Assembly (NCBI GenBank): GCA_002705055.1
Contig: PAHY01000016.1
Coordinates: 1 to 64,000 of the forward strand
Direction of reading: 5' to 3'
From: Planctomycetota bacterium
Lineage (GTDB): Bacteria; Planctomycetota; UBA1135
Length of the DNA stretch: 64,000 nt
Below the pieces are notes generated by a model. It saw only the letters and a program-made list of their open reading frames with translations. It did not search any database and had not been told where the DNA came from. Within the stretch, counting starts at the first letter, position 1. The number at the start of each line of letters is the position of its first letter. Made by a program: the position numbers and the translations under genes. Below, piece after piece: positions 1 to 8,619 of this stretch.

Positions 1-282
1 TATAGCCTGAAGAACACCGCCCGGGACTCGATCCTGACCGCGCTGCTGACCTTCGGCGAGGGCTACCACAACTTCCACCACCGCTTCCAGTCGGACTACC
101 GCAACGGCATCCGCTGGTACCACTTCGACCCCAGCAAGTGGACGATCTGGAGCCTCAGCCGGGTCGGCCTGGTCAGCGATCTGAAGCGCGCCTCCAAGGA
201 CGCCATTCAGCGCGCCAAGGACAGCGTGCAGCGTGAGAAGAAGGAGAAGAAGCTGGCGCGGCGCAAGCTCGCGACCAAGTAG
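1..282 (+). CDS. Fatty-acid (acyl-CoA type) desaturase, C-terminal part
   Basis: This is the 3' end of a gene whose start lies before the window; 93 codons and a TAG stop are visible. The reading frame contains GEGYHNFHHRF, the last histidine box (HNFHH) of membrane di-iron delta-9-type acyl desaturases, followed by the usual short hydrophilic tail. In this family the three histidine boxes hold two irons that insert a double bond into acyl chains at the membrane. The end is a very basic, Lys/Arg/Ala-rich helix (about residues 65-93 of the visible part). The family call is solid, but substrate and regiospecificity cannot be told from this fragment. Confidence 0.85.
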   Translation, partial: YSLKNTARDSILTALLTFGEGYHNFHHRFQSDYRNGIRWYHFDPSKWTIWSLSRVGLVSDLKRASKDAIQRAKDSVQREKKEKKLARRKLATK

Positions 283-319
283 CGCAGCTCCAGCGCGCGC
301 CTGCGCGCTCCACACCCTG

Positions 320-347
320 CCCCACAGAGCTCTGGTACTCTGTGGGG
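320..347 (+). terminator. Perfect 10-bp hairpin before the heparinase-like gene
   Basis: CCCCACAGAG (320-329) and CTCTGTGGGG (338-347) form a perfect 10-bp stem with an 8-nt loop. It begins 37 nt after the desaturase stop and ends one base before the ATG at 349. No T-run follows, so it is either a weak terminator for the desaturase gene or a structure that covers the ribosome-binding region of the next gene. Confidence 0.5.
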
Positions 348-348
348 C

Positions 349-2871
349 ATGCTGCGTTCTGCCGCTTCTCGATTCCTCGTCGGGCTCCTGATCTTCTCGG
401 TCCTGTCCGGATCGGCCTGTACCGCCAAGAAGTGGCCCGGTCTGCGCAAGCCGCGCAACCCCGAGAACCAGGAGCAGGGCCAGCCGGGTACCGGCCCCGA
501 GACGCAGGAAGAATCGGGCTCGGAAGGCGCGACCGGTGAAGGCGCCTCGGAGTCGCCCTCCCAGCCTGCCCCGCCGCCGCCGGCCCCGCCCAGCGGAGAG
601 TCGGTCACCCTGTTCGCCGAGAGCGCGAGCGTCGACTTCGAGTTCCGCCCGGAGCCCCAGGCCGCCGCCGCCAACGTGGCCTCCGTCGAGCGCTCGGCAC
701 CGGCCGGTAAGCACCCGCGGCTCTACTTCGACGCCACCGAGCTGGCCGCGCTGCAAAGCCGCGCCCAAGGCGGAAGTCGGCAGATCGCGGAACGGATCTT
801 TGCCTACGGGGACAAGGTCTCGGGCAGCCGCAACAGCCTGCCCGCCGCCGAGATGGCCGCGTTGCCAAAGGGCGGCGGCACCTGGCGCAAAGAAGGCGAC
901 CGCCTGCTGGGGGTCGCCGCGGCCTATGCGCTGCAGACCGACGCGAAGAAGAAGGACGCTTACGCGACCTGGGCCAAGGAGGCCATGCGACGGATCGCCA
1001 GCTGGTCGGAGTGGGGCCCCAACCACGAGTACGCCGTCGGCCTGGACGGCGCGCACATCCTGTTCGGCTTCTCGGTCGCCTTCGACCTGCTGCACAGCGA
1101 GTTCAACCCTGCCGAGCGCGAGAACTTCGCCCGCCGCATCAAGCAGCAGGCTGATCTCTTCTACAAAGAGACGCAGGCGCGCAAGCCCGAGTTCTGGACG
1201 ACGAGCTACACCAACAACCACAACTACATCAACCACAACGCGCTGCTCAACGCGGCGCTGGCCGTCGAGGATGTCTACCCGCGCGAGGCCAAGCAGTGGA
1301 TCGATCAGTGCGTCCGCAACACCGAGCTGGTCATGGAGATTCGCTCGGCGATCGGCGACGGATCGACCAACGAAGGCGTGATGTACGGCACCTACGGCTC
1401 GCACGCGCTGTTCGCCACGCTGGAGCTGCTGCACGAGCACAAGCTGGCTGATCACTTCGGCAACCGCTGGCTGACGCAGCACTTCAACTTCCTGCTGCAC
1501 GGTTCGCTGCCGGGCTTCCAGCGCGTCGTCAGCTATGCCGACGGCCACGGCACCTACGGCCACGGCCCGCGCCACCTGCTGTACTTCCTCGATCGCGTGA
1601 TGCGCGATGGCCGCCCCACCTGGGTGGCGCAGCGCATCGACGATGCGCTCGGGCGCCAGCAGCCCTACGGCAAGCCCGAAGGCAGCAACCTGCTGTTCGA
1701 GTTCCTGTGGCACGATCCGAACATCGAGCCGCGCCCGATCACGCGCGGCACCTCGCCGGGCTTCCACTACTTTGAAGACTGGGGCGTCGTGACCTTCCGC
1801 CGCGGCTGGTCGCAGAACGACACCTTCTTCAGCTTCAAGTCGGGCGATCCCGCTGGCGAAGCGGTGTGGCGGATGATGCTGGGCGGCGACGCGCGCGTGG
1901 CCGCGACCAATGTCTCGCACAGCCATCCCGACGCAGGCAGCTTCACCTTCTACCCGAAGGGCCAAGACTTCCTCGCCGGGCCGCTCTATCCGAAGCCGAA
2001 GCGCACGGCTCTGAGCAACACCTATACCTTCACTCCGTCCTTCGCGATGGCGCCGCCGGTGCCCGAGGCAGGCATCGCGCGCCTGTGGGAGCCGAAGCAA
2101 ATTCGCCAGATCGGCCGCCTCGACGAGATCGGCCAGCTTGGTGAATGGAGCCAGTGGATGGGCCCGATCAAGCCTTTGGTGAAGGCCGCGCCGAACGCCG
2201 ACATCGTCGCCGCGGTCAAGGCGGGCGATGCCATCTTCGTCAGCGGCGAGTTTGGCGACGCTTACCCCAAGCAGGTCAAGAAGCGCGGCGGCGGCTCCGG
2301 GCCGCTCGGCGTGCAGCGTGTCTATCGCAGCGCGCTGCTGCTGCCCGAGGATCTGCTGGTGGTGGTGGATCACCTCGAGACCCGCGGCCAGGTGGGAACG
2401 CACGCCTACTTCCGCGGCATCTCCAGCCCGAATCACCCGATGGAGTGGAAGGCAAGCGGCAACGTGGCGCGCCTGAGCGGCTCCGGGTCACGCGGCCACG
2501 AGGTCGAGCTGTACTACCCCAAGGGGCTGAAGATCGAAACCGGCCGCGAGCTGATGAGCTACGAGGACGCGAAGGGCGATAACCGCCGCTCGGTCAAGAA
2601 CTGGAACGAGATCGCGCACTCGAGCGTCTACGCCCGCTTTACCAACCCGGAACAGTCGGGCGCGCAGGATTACGTCTACCTGGTGCGGCCGGACGGCACG
2701 CAAGGGCGCGTCACCGATGTGCAGGCGGGGGATGCCCGCGGCCTGGTCTTGACGATCGAGACCGCGAACCGGGTCTACACCGTTCGAATCGCCACCGATC
2801 TGCGCGCGCAGCAGCGCCAGGCATTCCTTGGTTTCGACGGCCACGTGCGCGTCGACTACCAGGGCAAGTAA
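349..2871 (+). CDS. Heparinase II/III family protein, probable lipoprotein
   Basis: The 840-residue protein starts with a hydrophobic signal and a possible lipobox (LSGSAC, Cys24), then a Pro/Gly/Glu-rich linker (about 30-90). The body has the two-part plan of polysaccharide lyases of the heparinase II/III and alginate-lyase type: an alpha-helical toroid (about 110-430, with NNHNYINHN near residue 290) and a beta-sandwich opened by SHSHPDAGSFTFYPKG (about 523-538), the HxDxGSF signature of the family. It would cleave acidic polysaccharide at or outside the outer membrane; the substrate is unknown. The start at 349 is set by the signal peptide. It converges with the secretion locus, with one base between the two stop codons. 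Confidence 0.82.
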   Translation: MLRSAASRFLVGLLIFSVLSGSACTAKKWPGLRKPRNPENQEQGQPGTGPETQEESGSEGATGEGASESPSQPAPPPPAPPSGESVTLFAESASVDFEFRPEPQAAAANVASVERSAPAGKHPRLYFDATELAALQSRAQGGSRQIAERIFAYGDKVSGSRNSLPAAEMAALPKGGGTWRKEGDRLLGVAAAYALQTDAKKKDAYATWAKEAMRRIASWSEWGPNHEYAVGLDGAHILFGFSVAFDLLHSEFNPAERENFARRIKQQADLFYKETQARKPEFWTTSYTNNHNYINHNALLNAALAVEDVYPREAKQWIDQCVRNTELVMEIRSAIGDGSTNEGVMYGTYGSHALFATLELLHEHKLADHFGNRWLTQHFNFLLHGSLPGFQRVVSYADGHGTYGHGPRHLLYFLDRVMRDGRPTWVAQRIDDALGRQQPYGKPEGSNLLFEFLWHDPNIEPRPITRGTSPGFHYFEDWGVVTFRRGWSQNDTFFSFKSGDPAGEAVWRMMLGGDARVAATNVSHSHPDAGSFTFYPKGQDFLAGPLYPKPKRTALSNTYTFTPSFAMAPPVPEAGIARLWEPKQIRQIGRLDEIGQLGEWSQWMGPIKPLVKAAPNADIVAAVKAGDAIFVSGEFGDAYPKQVKKRGGGSGPLGVQRVYRSALLLPEDLLVVVDHLETRGQVGTHAYFRGISSPNHPMEWKASGNVARLSGSGSRGHEVELYYPKGLKIETGRELMSYEDAKGDNRRSVKNWNEIAHSSVYARFTNPEQSGAQDYVYLVRPDGTQGRVTDVQAGDARGLVLTIETANRVYTVRIATDLRAQQRQAFLGFDGHVRVDYQGK

Positions 2872-2872
2872 C

Positions 2873-3304
2873 TCAGCCCGCCCGACGTCCGCCGCGGCGC
2901 TTGCCCCGCTCTTCGTCCCGGAAGAGGCTGGGCATCGCCGGGAGCCGGCGCAGGTCCTCGGCCTGGGCAAGTCGCGTCTCGACTGCCCAGCGATCGGCGC
3001 GGCCCTGACGCTCGAACTGGACGACCACGGCCTGCCATTCGCCGGCCGCCGTGCGATGGCGTGAGATGCAGGAGTAGCTGCTGAACGGCGGCGTCCCGGT
3101 CTCGAGCAGATGGCCTGCGCGGGCCATGGCTTCGGTGAGCACATCCATGCGAATCTCGCGATCCGCTTCCGAGGCTGCCATGCCGAGCGCGTCCTGGGTC
3201 GAGCGGTATGCCGTCGCCCACAGGGCAAAGCCCATGATGCCAAGCAGAGCGGCGAGCAGCAGAGCGTGACCGGAGTCACGGCGTTTTGGTGCGGATCGCC
3301 TCAT
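2873..3304 (-). CDS. PilX/GspK-like minor pilus protein
   Basis: Last gene of the secretion/pilus locus. The N-terminus (MRRSAPKRRDSG then HALLLAALLGIMGFALWATA) is a basic leader followed by a hydrophobic helix starting at Gly-His-Ala, as in PilX/GspK-type minor subunits that have a pilin-like helix but no Glu5. The rest (about 40-143) is soluble and ends in a basic Lys/Arg/Gly tail. I chose the ATG at 3304 because it overlaps the previous stop as ATGA, the usual junction in this operon; an ATG three codons upstream (3313) is the alternative. The role as minor subunit is inferred from position and N-terminus; no closer family is recognised. Confidence 0.55.
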   Translation of the reverse strand: MRRSAPKRRDSGHALLLAALLGIMGFALWATAYRSTQDALGMAASEADREIRMDVLTEAMARAGHLLETGTPPFSSYSCISRHRTAAGEWQAVVVQFERQGRADRWAVETRLAQAEDLRRLPAMPSLFRDEERGKRRGGRRAG

Positions 3305-3798
3305 CGGCTCCACACCACCTCGAGGCTGCGCGTTTCCTTGCCGTGCCGCGCGTCGAGCTGCACGCGCGCGCCGCTGCGCGTCGGCACCACTTCCATGCCA
3401 AAGAGCTGGGCGACCGCGAAGCTCTCGCCGGTGTGCCGATCCTTGCGCACCAGCGCGCCGTCGGCCAGCGAGTACTCCACGCCCGGGTCGCGGCGTGGCG
3501 TGCCCAGGCCGTAACGCGCCAGGGCTTCCGGCTCACGCTCCAGCTGCAGAGCGCCGCCTTCGATTCGGCGGACGCGTTCGGCTCCGCCGAGGTCCTGGCG
3601 CAGATAGGCCAGCGCGATCCGCAGCTCGACCAGGCCGGTCGCCTCCTGGCGCAGCTCCGCCGTGCTGTGACCGATCGGCCGCCAGGCCTGCGCGATCAGC
3701 ACCGTGATCATCGCCATCAGCGTGGTCACGACGATCAGCTCGACCAGCGTGTGACCGCTCTGGCGAGTCGCGGCGCGGCGGCGAGGCAGCTGCTTCAC
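3301..3798 (-). CDS. Pseudopilin with N-methylation motif (GspJ-like position)
   Basis: 165 residues, GTG start overlapping the previous TGA (GTGA). The leader is short and basic and is followed by G-HTLVELIVVTTLMAMITVLIA, a type III signal with the conserved Glu5 after the cleavage site. Prepilin peptidase would cut after Gly and the helix would insert in the inner membrane before assembly. The C-terminal part is a beta-rich soluble region with no motif I can name. Third of four minor-subunit genes in a row, which matches the H-I-J-K arrangement of type II secretion operons. A longer open frame upstream to 4107 is only the shadow of the neighbouring gene. Confidence 0.68.
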   Translation of the reverse strand: MKQLPRRRAATRQSGHTLVELIVVTTLMAMITVLIAQAWRPIGHSTAELRQEATGLVELRIALAYLRQDLGGAERVRRIEGGALQLEREPEALARYGLGTPRRDPGVEYSLADGALVRKDRHTGESFAVAQLFGMEVVPTRSGARVQLDARHGKETRSLEVVWSR

Positions 3799-4163
3799 GG
3801 CCGCCCCTCCAGCAGATTGCGCTCGAAGACCACCCTCATGCGGCCCGGCTCGACTCCCCGCCACCAATCGACGATCTCGACCTCGTAGAGGCCAACCGAA
3901 CGCCGCGGCGTGATGCCGACCGTCGGCTGACCGATCTGAGCGGGCATCCCCAGGGCACGGGCCAGCGGATCCGGGTGCGGGTGCAGCTCGACCACCTCCT
4001 TCAGCTCGAGCTGCTCGCGGGCCACCGCGAGCTGCTTGTCCTGACCGTGCAGTAGGCGCAGCAGCCCCGCGATCGTCAGGTTGATCACCAGGATCGCGAC
4101 GACGCACTCGAGCAGAGTGAAGCCTGCGTTGCGGGCGGAGCTAGGGCTGCAGGACCTCTCCAT
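3795..4163 (-). CDS. Pseudopilin (GspI/PilV-like position)
   Basis: A 122-residue protein with leader MERSCSPSSARNAG and then FTLLECVVAILVINLTIAGL, a classic prepilin-peptidase site with Glu5. The ATG lies 23 nt inside the end of the preceding GspH-like gene and no other start codon exists before the cleavage site, so this overlap is probably real. The short C-terminal half includes a VGLYEVEIVDWWRG stretch. By analogy with GspI it would help nucleate the filament tip with the neighbouring subunits. The family assignment rests on the N-terminus and gene order. Confidence 0.65.
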   Translation of the reverse strand: MERSCSPSSARNAGFTLLECVVAILVINLTIAGLLRLLHGQDKQLAVAREQLELKEVVELHPHPDPLARALGMPAQIGQPTVGITPRRSVGLYEVEIVDWWRGVEPGRMRVVFERNLLEGRP

Positions 4164-4584
4164 CGCTCTTCCTCAGTTCGCCGCGCAGCTGACCCTGCGC
4201 ATCCAGAATGAGTTCGCCCTGCCAGGCCTGGCTGCCTTCGCGTCGCGCCACCAGCCGCGGGCGCCCCAGGGCATCGCGTTTGACCAGAAAGCGGAAGCCC
4301 TCGACCTCGCCCGGAAGGTTGCCGGGGATCACGACGGCGCGCTGCAGTTCGCGCACCGAGTCGGCGAAGCGGCCGGTTTCGAGGCGGTACACGCGCTGCG
4401 CGCGCCACAGCGACTCGAGCTCGGCGGCACCGCGCTGCACGCGCGCGGACTCGTGCGCGTCTGCGAAGGATGGCACGGCCGCCATCGACATCATTGCGAC
4501 GATCACCAGGACGAGCAGCAGCTCAAACAGCGAAAAGCCCGCGCGCGTCCGGCGCCGCGGGTGGAGGCGGCGCACCCGGATCAA
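4141..4584 (-). CDS. GspH-like pseudopilin
   Basis: 147 residues; TTG start that overlaps the TGA of the TPR lipoprotein gene by four bases. A basic leader (RRLHPRRRTRAG) precedes FSLFELLLVLVIVAMMSMAAVPSF, with Glu5 after the cleavage site. The soluble part (about 45-147) has alternating beta strands such as RLVARREGSQAWQGELILDA, typical of the GspH/FimT fold. It is likely a minor subunit of the filament. First of the four minor-subunit genes at the distal end of the operon. Confidence 0.66.
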   Translation of the reverse strand: MIRVRRLHPRRRTRAGFSLFELLLVLVIVAMMSMAAVPSFADAHESARVQRGAAELESLWRAQRVYRLETGRFADSVRELQRAVVIPGNLPGEVEGFRFLVKRDALGRPRLVARREGSQAWQGELILDAQGQLRGELRKSDGEVLQP

Positions 4585-5744
4585 CTTCCGGCTCCTCCGC
4601 TTCCGCCGAGCGCGGACAGGACCTGCAGGGCGACGCCGGACGGGCGCTCGGCGCTCCCGCCCTCTCCAGAGCGCTGAATCAACGCTTCAAGAACCGGCGC
4701 GAGCTCAGCGGCGTCTGCGCCGAGGCGCAGCGCCTCGAGGTAGGTGTCCATCGCCAGCTGATGCTGACCGGCGCGCATCCGCAGATGACCCAGGATGAGC
4801 AGCGCATCAGCGCGGCCCGGGTCCAGACGCAAAGCCGAACGCAGCGCTTCCAGCGAAGCGCGATCGCCATCCTGCAGCAGATGCGCGCGCGCCAGGTCGA
4901 CCCAGGCGCTGACGTCATCCGGGAAGGCGTTGAGATAGCGGTCGAGCCAGAACACGGCTTCCTCCGCTTCATCAACGATCAGCGCCGAGCGCGCCAGCGC
5001 GAGCTCGACATAAGGCGGGACCTCGGTCTCGCTGACTTCGCGAATGGTGCGCAGCGCTTCCAGGTGCTGGCCGGAGAGCGATTGCGCGAAGGCCAGGCGC
5101 ACGCGCAGCGGGCCGACCTGCGGATCGTGATCCAGCGCGACGGAATACCACTCAGCAGCGAGCTCGTAGTCGCCACCGGCGAGGTAGGCCTCGCCGAGCG
5201 CTTCCTGCAGCTCGCGCACATTTGGCAGCACGGCCAGCTTGCGCTCGAGCAGAGCGGCGGCGTTCGCGGGCAGGCCGAGCACCAGCTCGATCCGCGCCAG
5301 CAGCAGCACCGCGGAGACGGATTCCGGCGCCTTTTCCAGCGCCCGCCCATAGGCGACGCGCGCCATTTCCCAGCGCGCGCGAGCCTCGGCGAGGGTGCCG
5401 ATCACGATGTCGACCTCGGCTTCGTCCGGGAAGGCCTCGGCGAGCAGGGTGAGCATCTCCCCGGCTTCCAGGAACTGACCCTTCGCGATCAGCGTCCGCG
5501 CCATCACCAGCTGCCCGTGCGCATTGCTCGACAGTCCGGCGGCAATCTCCTGAATCCGCGCGCTCGCCATGCCGACGTCGCCGGCGTTCAGCGCGCGCTC
5601 CGCCTGATCGATCATCAGCTGAGTCCGCGTTTCCTGATGCTCGGTGGTCACAAAATCCTCCGGCAACTGCTGCACGCTGCCACAGGCGGGCACCAGCGCG
5701 GCGACCACGAGCAGACAGGACAGGCGAGAGGAGCGGACCAGCAT
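4581..5744 (-). CDS. TPR-repeat lipoprotein of the secretion/pilus locus
   Basis: The 387-residue protein has a lipoprotein signal (MLVRSSRLSCLLVVAALVPAC, Cys21). Nearly all the rest is helical tetratricopeptide-type repeats, with recurring patterns such as A-x-x-x-GD-x-x-x-A and ALRLDPGRADALLILGHLRM. It sits 17 nt after the secretin gene and before the minor pseudopilins, so a role in secretin assembly or stability, like the PilF/PilW pilotins, is a reasonable inference, although those are usually shorter. The C-terminus is Gly/Ser-rich. Confidence 0.7.
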   Translation of the reverse strand: MLVRSSRLSCLLVVAALVPACGSVQQLPEDFVTTEHQETRTQLMIDQAERALNAGDVGMASARIQEIAAGLSSNAHGQLVMARTLIAKGQFLEAGEMLTLLAEAFPDEAEVDIVIGTLAEARARWEMARVAYGRALEKAPESVSAVLLLARIELVLGLPANAAALLERKLAVLPNVRELQEALGEAYLAGGDYELAAEWYSVALDHDPQVGPLRVRLAFAQSLSGQHLEALRTIREVSETEVPPYVELALARSALIVDEAEEAVFWLDRYLNAFPDDVSAWVDLARAHLLQDGDRASLEALRSALRLDPGRADALLILGHLRMRAGQHQLAMDTYLEALRLGADAAELAPVLEALIQRSGEGGSAERPSGVALQVLSALGGSGGAGS

Positions 5745-5761
5745 GGAGAGACTCCGAGGAC

Positions 5762-7513
5762 TTATCGGTTGGACAGCACGCCAGCCTTGAGCTCGTCCAG
5801 CAGGCGCGCATCGACCGAGCGGGCGGCGAACTCGGGCACCAGACCCCGGGCGATCCGGGACTGCAGCTCCTTGTCCTTGGGCTCGGCGGCGCGGCCGTGG
5901 CGCGCAACCTCAAGAAGGGAGAGCGCGCAGCCGTACTCGGCCTCCAGGACCAGGGCGCGGGCGGTGCGGGCGTACAGCTCGTTGATGACCGCGCGGTCGC
6001 CCCCGCGGCGCTCGTGCGGATGGCGCTCGTTGAGGCCCACCGCCTTGGCTTCGGCTTCCAGGTCGATGATCCGGGGCGTGATCAGGAAGATCAGCTCCTC
6101 GCGGACCACCTGCTCGTCCTTCGAACGGAAGGCCGCGCCGACGCCCGGCACATCGCCGAGACCGGGCACCTTGCCGTTGGTGGCGATCTTCTTCTCGCGG
6201 AACAGACCGCCGATCACCAGCGTCTGGCCATCGCGCACCGCGACGTTCGAAGTCAGGTTGGCGGTCTCTTCCTCGGGCAGGCCGTTGGCATTAATGCCAC
6301 CGTCCGAATCCTCCGGCTGAATCTCCATCCGCACCAGCCCATGATCCATGATGAACGGACGCACCTTGAAGGTCGAACCGGTCTCGAGGAACTCGACCTC
6401 TTCGCTTTCGGTGCCGTTCTGGTTCGTCGACAGCGTCTTGAAGCCGTCACGGTTGTTCAGCTTGATGTTGCCGAACTGCTTGTTCAGCACGAACACGCTG
6501 GTGTTGGCGTGAATCGAGACCGAGGTCTTTTCGCTGAGCGCCCGCACGAAAGCGGACAGGCCGTTGGTGATGAAGCCGAACTGCGAACCCCGCGTCGCCA
6601 GCGTGCTGGCGATGTTCGACGAGAAGCGGCCCAGCCCGTCCGACAGCTGCGCCGCGCTGAACACGTTGTTGTTCAGGCTGTGGCCATCACCGCTGGTGGC
6701 GCCATACTCCTCGTAGTTGACCCCGCCCAGCGCGTCGAAGTTGATGCCCAGCTGCTCGGTCGCACCCAGCGTCGCCGAGATCACCATGACTTCGACCATG
6801 ACCTGCTTGGGCGTGCGGTCGATCCGGTCCAGGATCCGCTGCACGTTGTCCAGGTTCTCCGGGAAGTCGCGGACGACCAGCACGCCATCATTGGCGTAAG
6901 CATCGCCGCCGGTCACGCCCTCGCCGGCTTCCAGGCCGGTGACCGCTTCCTTGGAAGCCGTCACGTTCGCCTCGGTGCCTTCGCTCAGCGCCGGCTTGAT
7001 CAGCTCGGCGGCCTCGCCGGCGGGCAGGTGCCGCACCGTGAAGACCCGCATCTCTTTGGCGCGATTCGAGATCTGGATGTAACTGCCGTGATCCTTGGCC
7101 ACCAGCCCGGTCGCGCGGCAGATCAGCTCGATCGCCTCTTCGGGCTCCACCGAGTAGAGGTCGCCGCCCCAGGTCGCAGTCACGTCCTTGTCGACCAGGA
7201 TGTTGCGACGCAGCGCCACGCGCAGCTCACGAAACACATCGCTGACCGGCTTCTCCTTGACCAGGAAGTTCATGCCCCGACCATTCGCCGCTCCGGCGAG
7301 CGGGCGGTCGTTGGGGTCGTAGCCGCCGCCGGGCAGATCGAGCGCGAGCAGCCGATCCACTTTCGAGGCATCGGCCACCGGGTCGCCCGGGCGTGGCTGG
7401 TAGACGGCGGCGCCGTTGGGGCGCACGCGCGAGGAACGCTCCGTCTCCTGCGCGAGCAGCGGCTGCGCGGTCAGAGCGAAAGCAAGAATGGGTAGCAGGA
7501 TCTGGCGCATCAT
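5762..7513 (-). CDS. Type II secretion / type IV pilus secretin (GspD/PilQ family)
   Basis: 583 residues with a Sec signal peptide (first 21 residues, ending PLLAQ). The periplasmic N domains lie at about 70-230 and the C-terminal secretin domain at about 245-490, containing QVMVEVMVISATLGATEQLG and the late VRDGQTLVIGGLFREKK and LIFLITPRII motifs that define the family. It would form the outer-membrane ring through which the filament or substrates pass. After the secretin core there is an extra helical extension of about 90 residues, perhaps the binding region for the TPR lipoprotein that follows. The start ATG overlaps the GspF stop by one base. Confidence 0.9.
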   Translation of the reverse strand: MMRQILLPILAFALTAQPLLAQETERSSRVRPNGAAVYQPRPGDPVADASKVDRLLALDLPGGGYDPNDRPLAGAANGRGMNFLVKEKPVSDVFRELRVALRRNILVDKDVTATWGGDLYSVEPEEAIELICRATGLVAKDHGSYIQISNRAKEMRVFTVRHLPAGEAAELIKPALSEGTEANVTASKEAVTGLEAGEGVTGGDAYANDGVLVVRDFPENLDNVQRILDRIDRTPKQVMVEVMVISATLGATEQLGINFDALGGVNYEEYGATSGDGHSLNNNVFSAAQLSDGLGRFSSNIASTLATRGSQFGFITNGLSAFVRALSEKTSVSIHANTSVFVLNKQFGNIKLNNRDGFKTLSTNQNGTESEEVEFLETGSTFKVRPFIMDHGLVRMEIQPEDSDGGINANGLPEEETANLTSNVAVRDGQTLVIGGLFREKKIATNGKVPGLGDVPGVGAAFRSKDEQVVREELIFLITPRIIDLEAEAKAVGLNERHPHERRGGDRAVINELYARTARALVLEAEYGCALSLLEVARHGRAAEPKDKELQSRIARGLVPEFAARSVDARLLDELKAGVLSNR

Positions 7514-8616
7514 CAGGTGGCCATTTCAAAGAGTGGGAGGTAGAGCGCGGTCAGGATCAGCGCGATCGCGACACCCATGCAGACGATCAGCACCGTCTCG
7601 ATGTTGCCGGCGATTCGCGTGACGACCGTCTCGACCTTGCGGGTGTAGAACTGGCCGACTTCCGCCATCACGTCGGGAAGCTGGCCGGTTCGCTCGCCGA
7701 TGCGAATCATGTTGGCGAGGAAGGCGGTGAACACACCGGTCGACTCGAGGCCGTCCGCCAGGTTGCCGCCTCGGCCCACGTGCTGGGCCGTGCGCTTCAT
7801 CGCCGCGCGGTAGACCGGGTTCTCCTTGTAGATGCCCTTCATCGCGTCGAGCGAGTCGAGCACCGGGACGCCCGCGCGCAGCAGGGCGCTGATGTTCTGG
7901 GCGAAGGTCCGCATCGAGGACTGCACGATCAGATCGCCGAACAGCGGCATCGAGACGCACAGCTTCGACCAGACGATGTGGCCGTTCTCGGTCTTCTTCC
8001 AGCGCTTGAAGCCGAACACCGCGACGGCGATGCCGCCGGCGATCGAAGTCCAGTTCGCGCGCAGGAAGTCTGAGATCGCCATGACCTTGATGGTGATCGC
8101 CGGCAGCTCCTTGTCCATCTCCTCGAACATCGAGGCGAAGGTCGGCACGACGAAGATCAGCATCACCGCGACCGCGCCCATCGAGACGCACATCACGATG
8201 ATCGGGTACATCAGGGCGCTCACGACTTTGGCGCGGAACTGCTGCGCCTCGTCGATCTGCGCCGCCAGTCGCACCAGCACGTCGCCGAGCTTGCCGGAGA
8301 TCTCGCCGGACTTGACCAGCTGCACCCACTCGGCCTTAAAGTGCTCCGGGTAGGTGTCGAGCGCTTCCGAGAAGCTGGAGCCGCCCGCGACCTTGTCGGA
8401 GATGTCCGAAATGATCCGGCCCAGGCCGCGTGACTCGGTCTGCTCCGAGGCGATCACCAGCGCGTCGTAGAGCGGCGTGCCGGCGGTGAACAGCGTGTTC
8501 AGCTGGCGGAAGAAGGCCAGCTTGTCCGGAAGCTGGATCTTCTCGTGCTTCGAAATCGAGACCCGCGGCCGAATGAAGCCGTTCAGGACGATCTCGGGAT
8601 TCTCGACAGCCTGCAT
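7513..8616 (-). CDS. Inner-membrane platform protein (GspF/PilC family)
   Basis: 367 residues with the duplicated T2SS-F domain. The first cytoplasmic domain is at about 25-145 (KLAFFRQLNTLFTAGTPLYD, and VKSGEISGKLGDVL); it is followed by membrane segments at about 148-178 and 198-220, a second copy of the domain at about 235-335 (RIGERTGQLPDVM), and a last membrane segment at the C-terminus. It would link the ATPase to filament assembly in the inner membrane. Three bases separate it from the ATPase gene. Confidence 0.9.
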   Translation of the reverse strand: MQAVENPEIVLNGFIRPRVSISKHEKIQLPDKLAFFRQLNTLFTAGTPLYDALVIASEQTESRGLGRIISDISDKVAGGSSFSEALDTYPEHFKAEWVQLVKSGEISGKLGDVLVRLAAQIDEAQQFRAKVVSALMYPIIVMCVSMGAVAVMLIFVVPTFASMFEEMDKELPAITIKVMAISDFLRANWTSIAGGIAVAVFGFKRWKKTENGHIVWSKLCVSMPLFGDLIVQSSMRTFAQNISALLRAGVPVLDSLDAMKGIYKENPVYRAAMKRTAQHVGRGGNLADGLESTGVFTAFLANMIRIGERTGQLPDVMAEVGQFYTRKVETVVTRIAGNIETVLIVCMGVAIALILTALYLPLFEMAT

Positions 8617-8619
8617 CGC

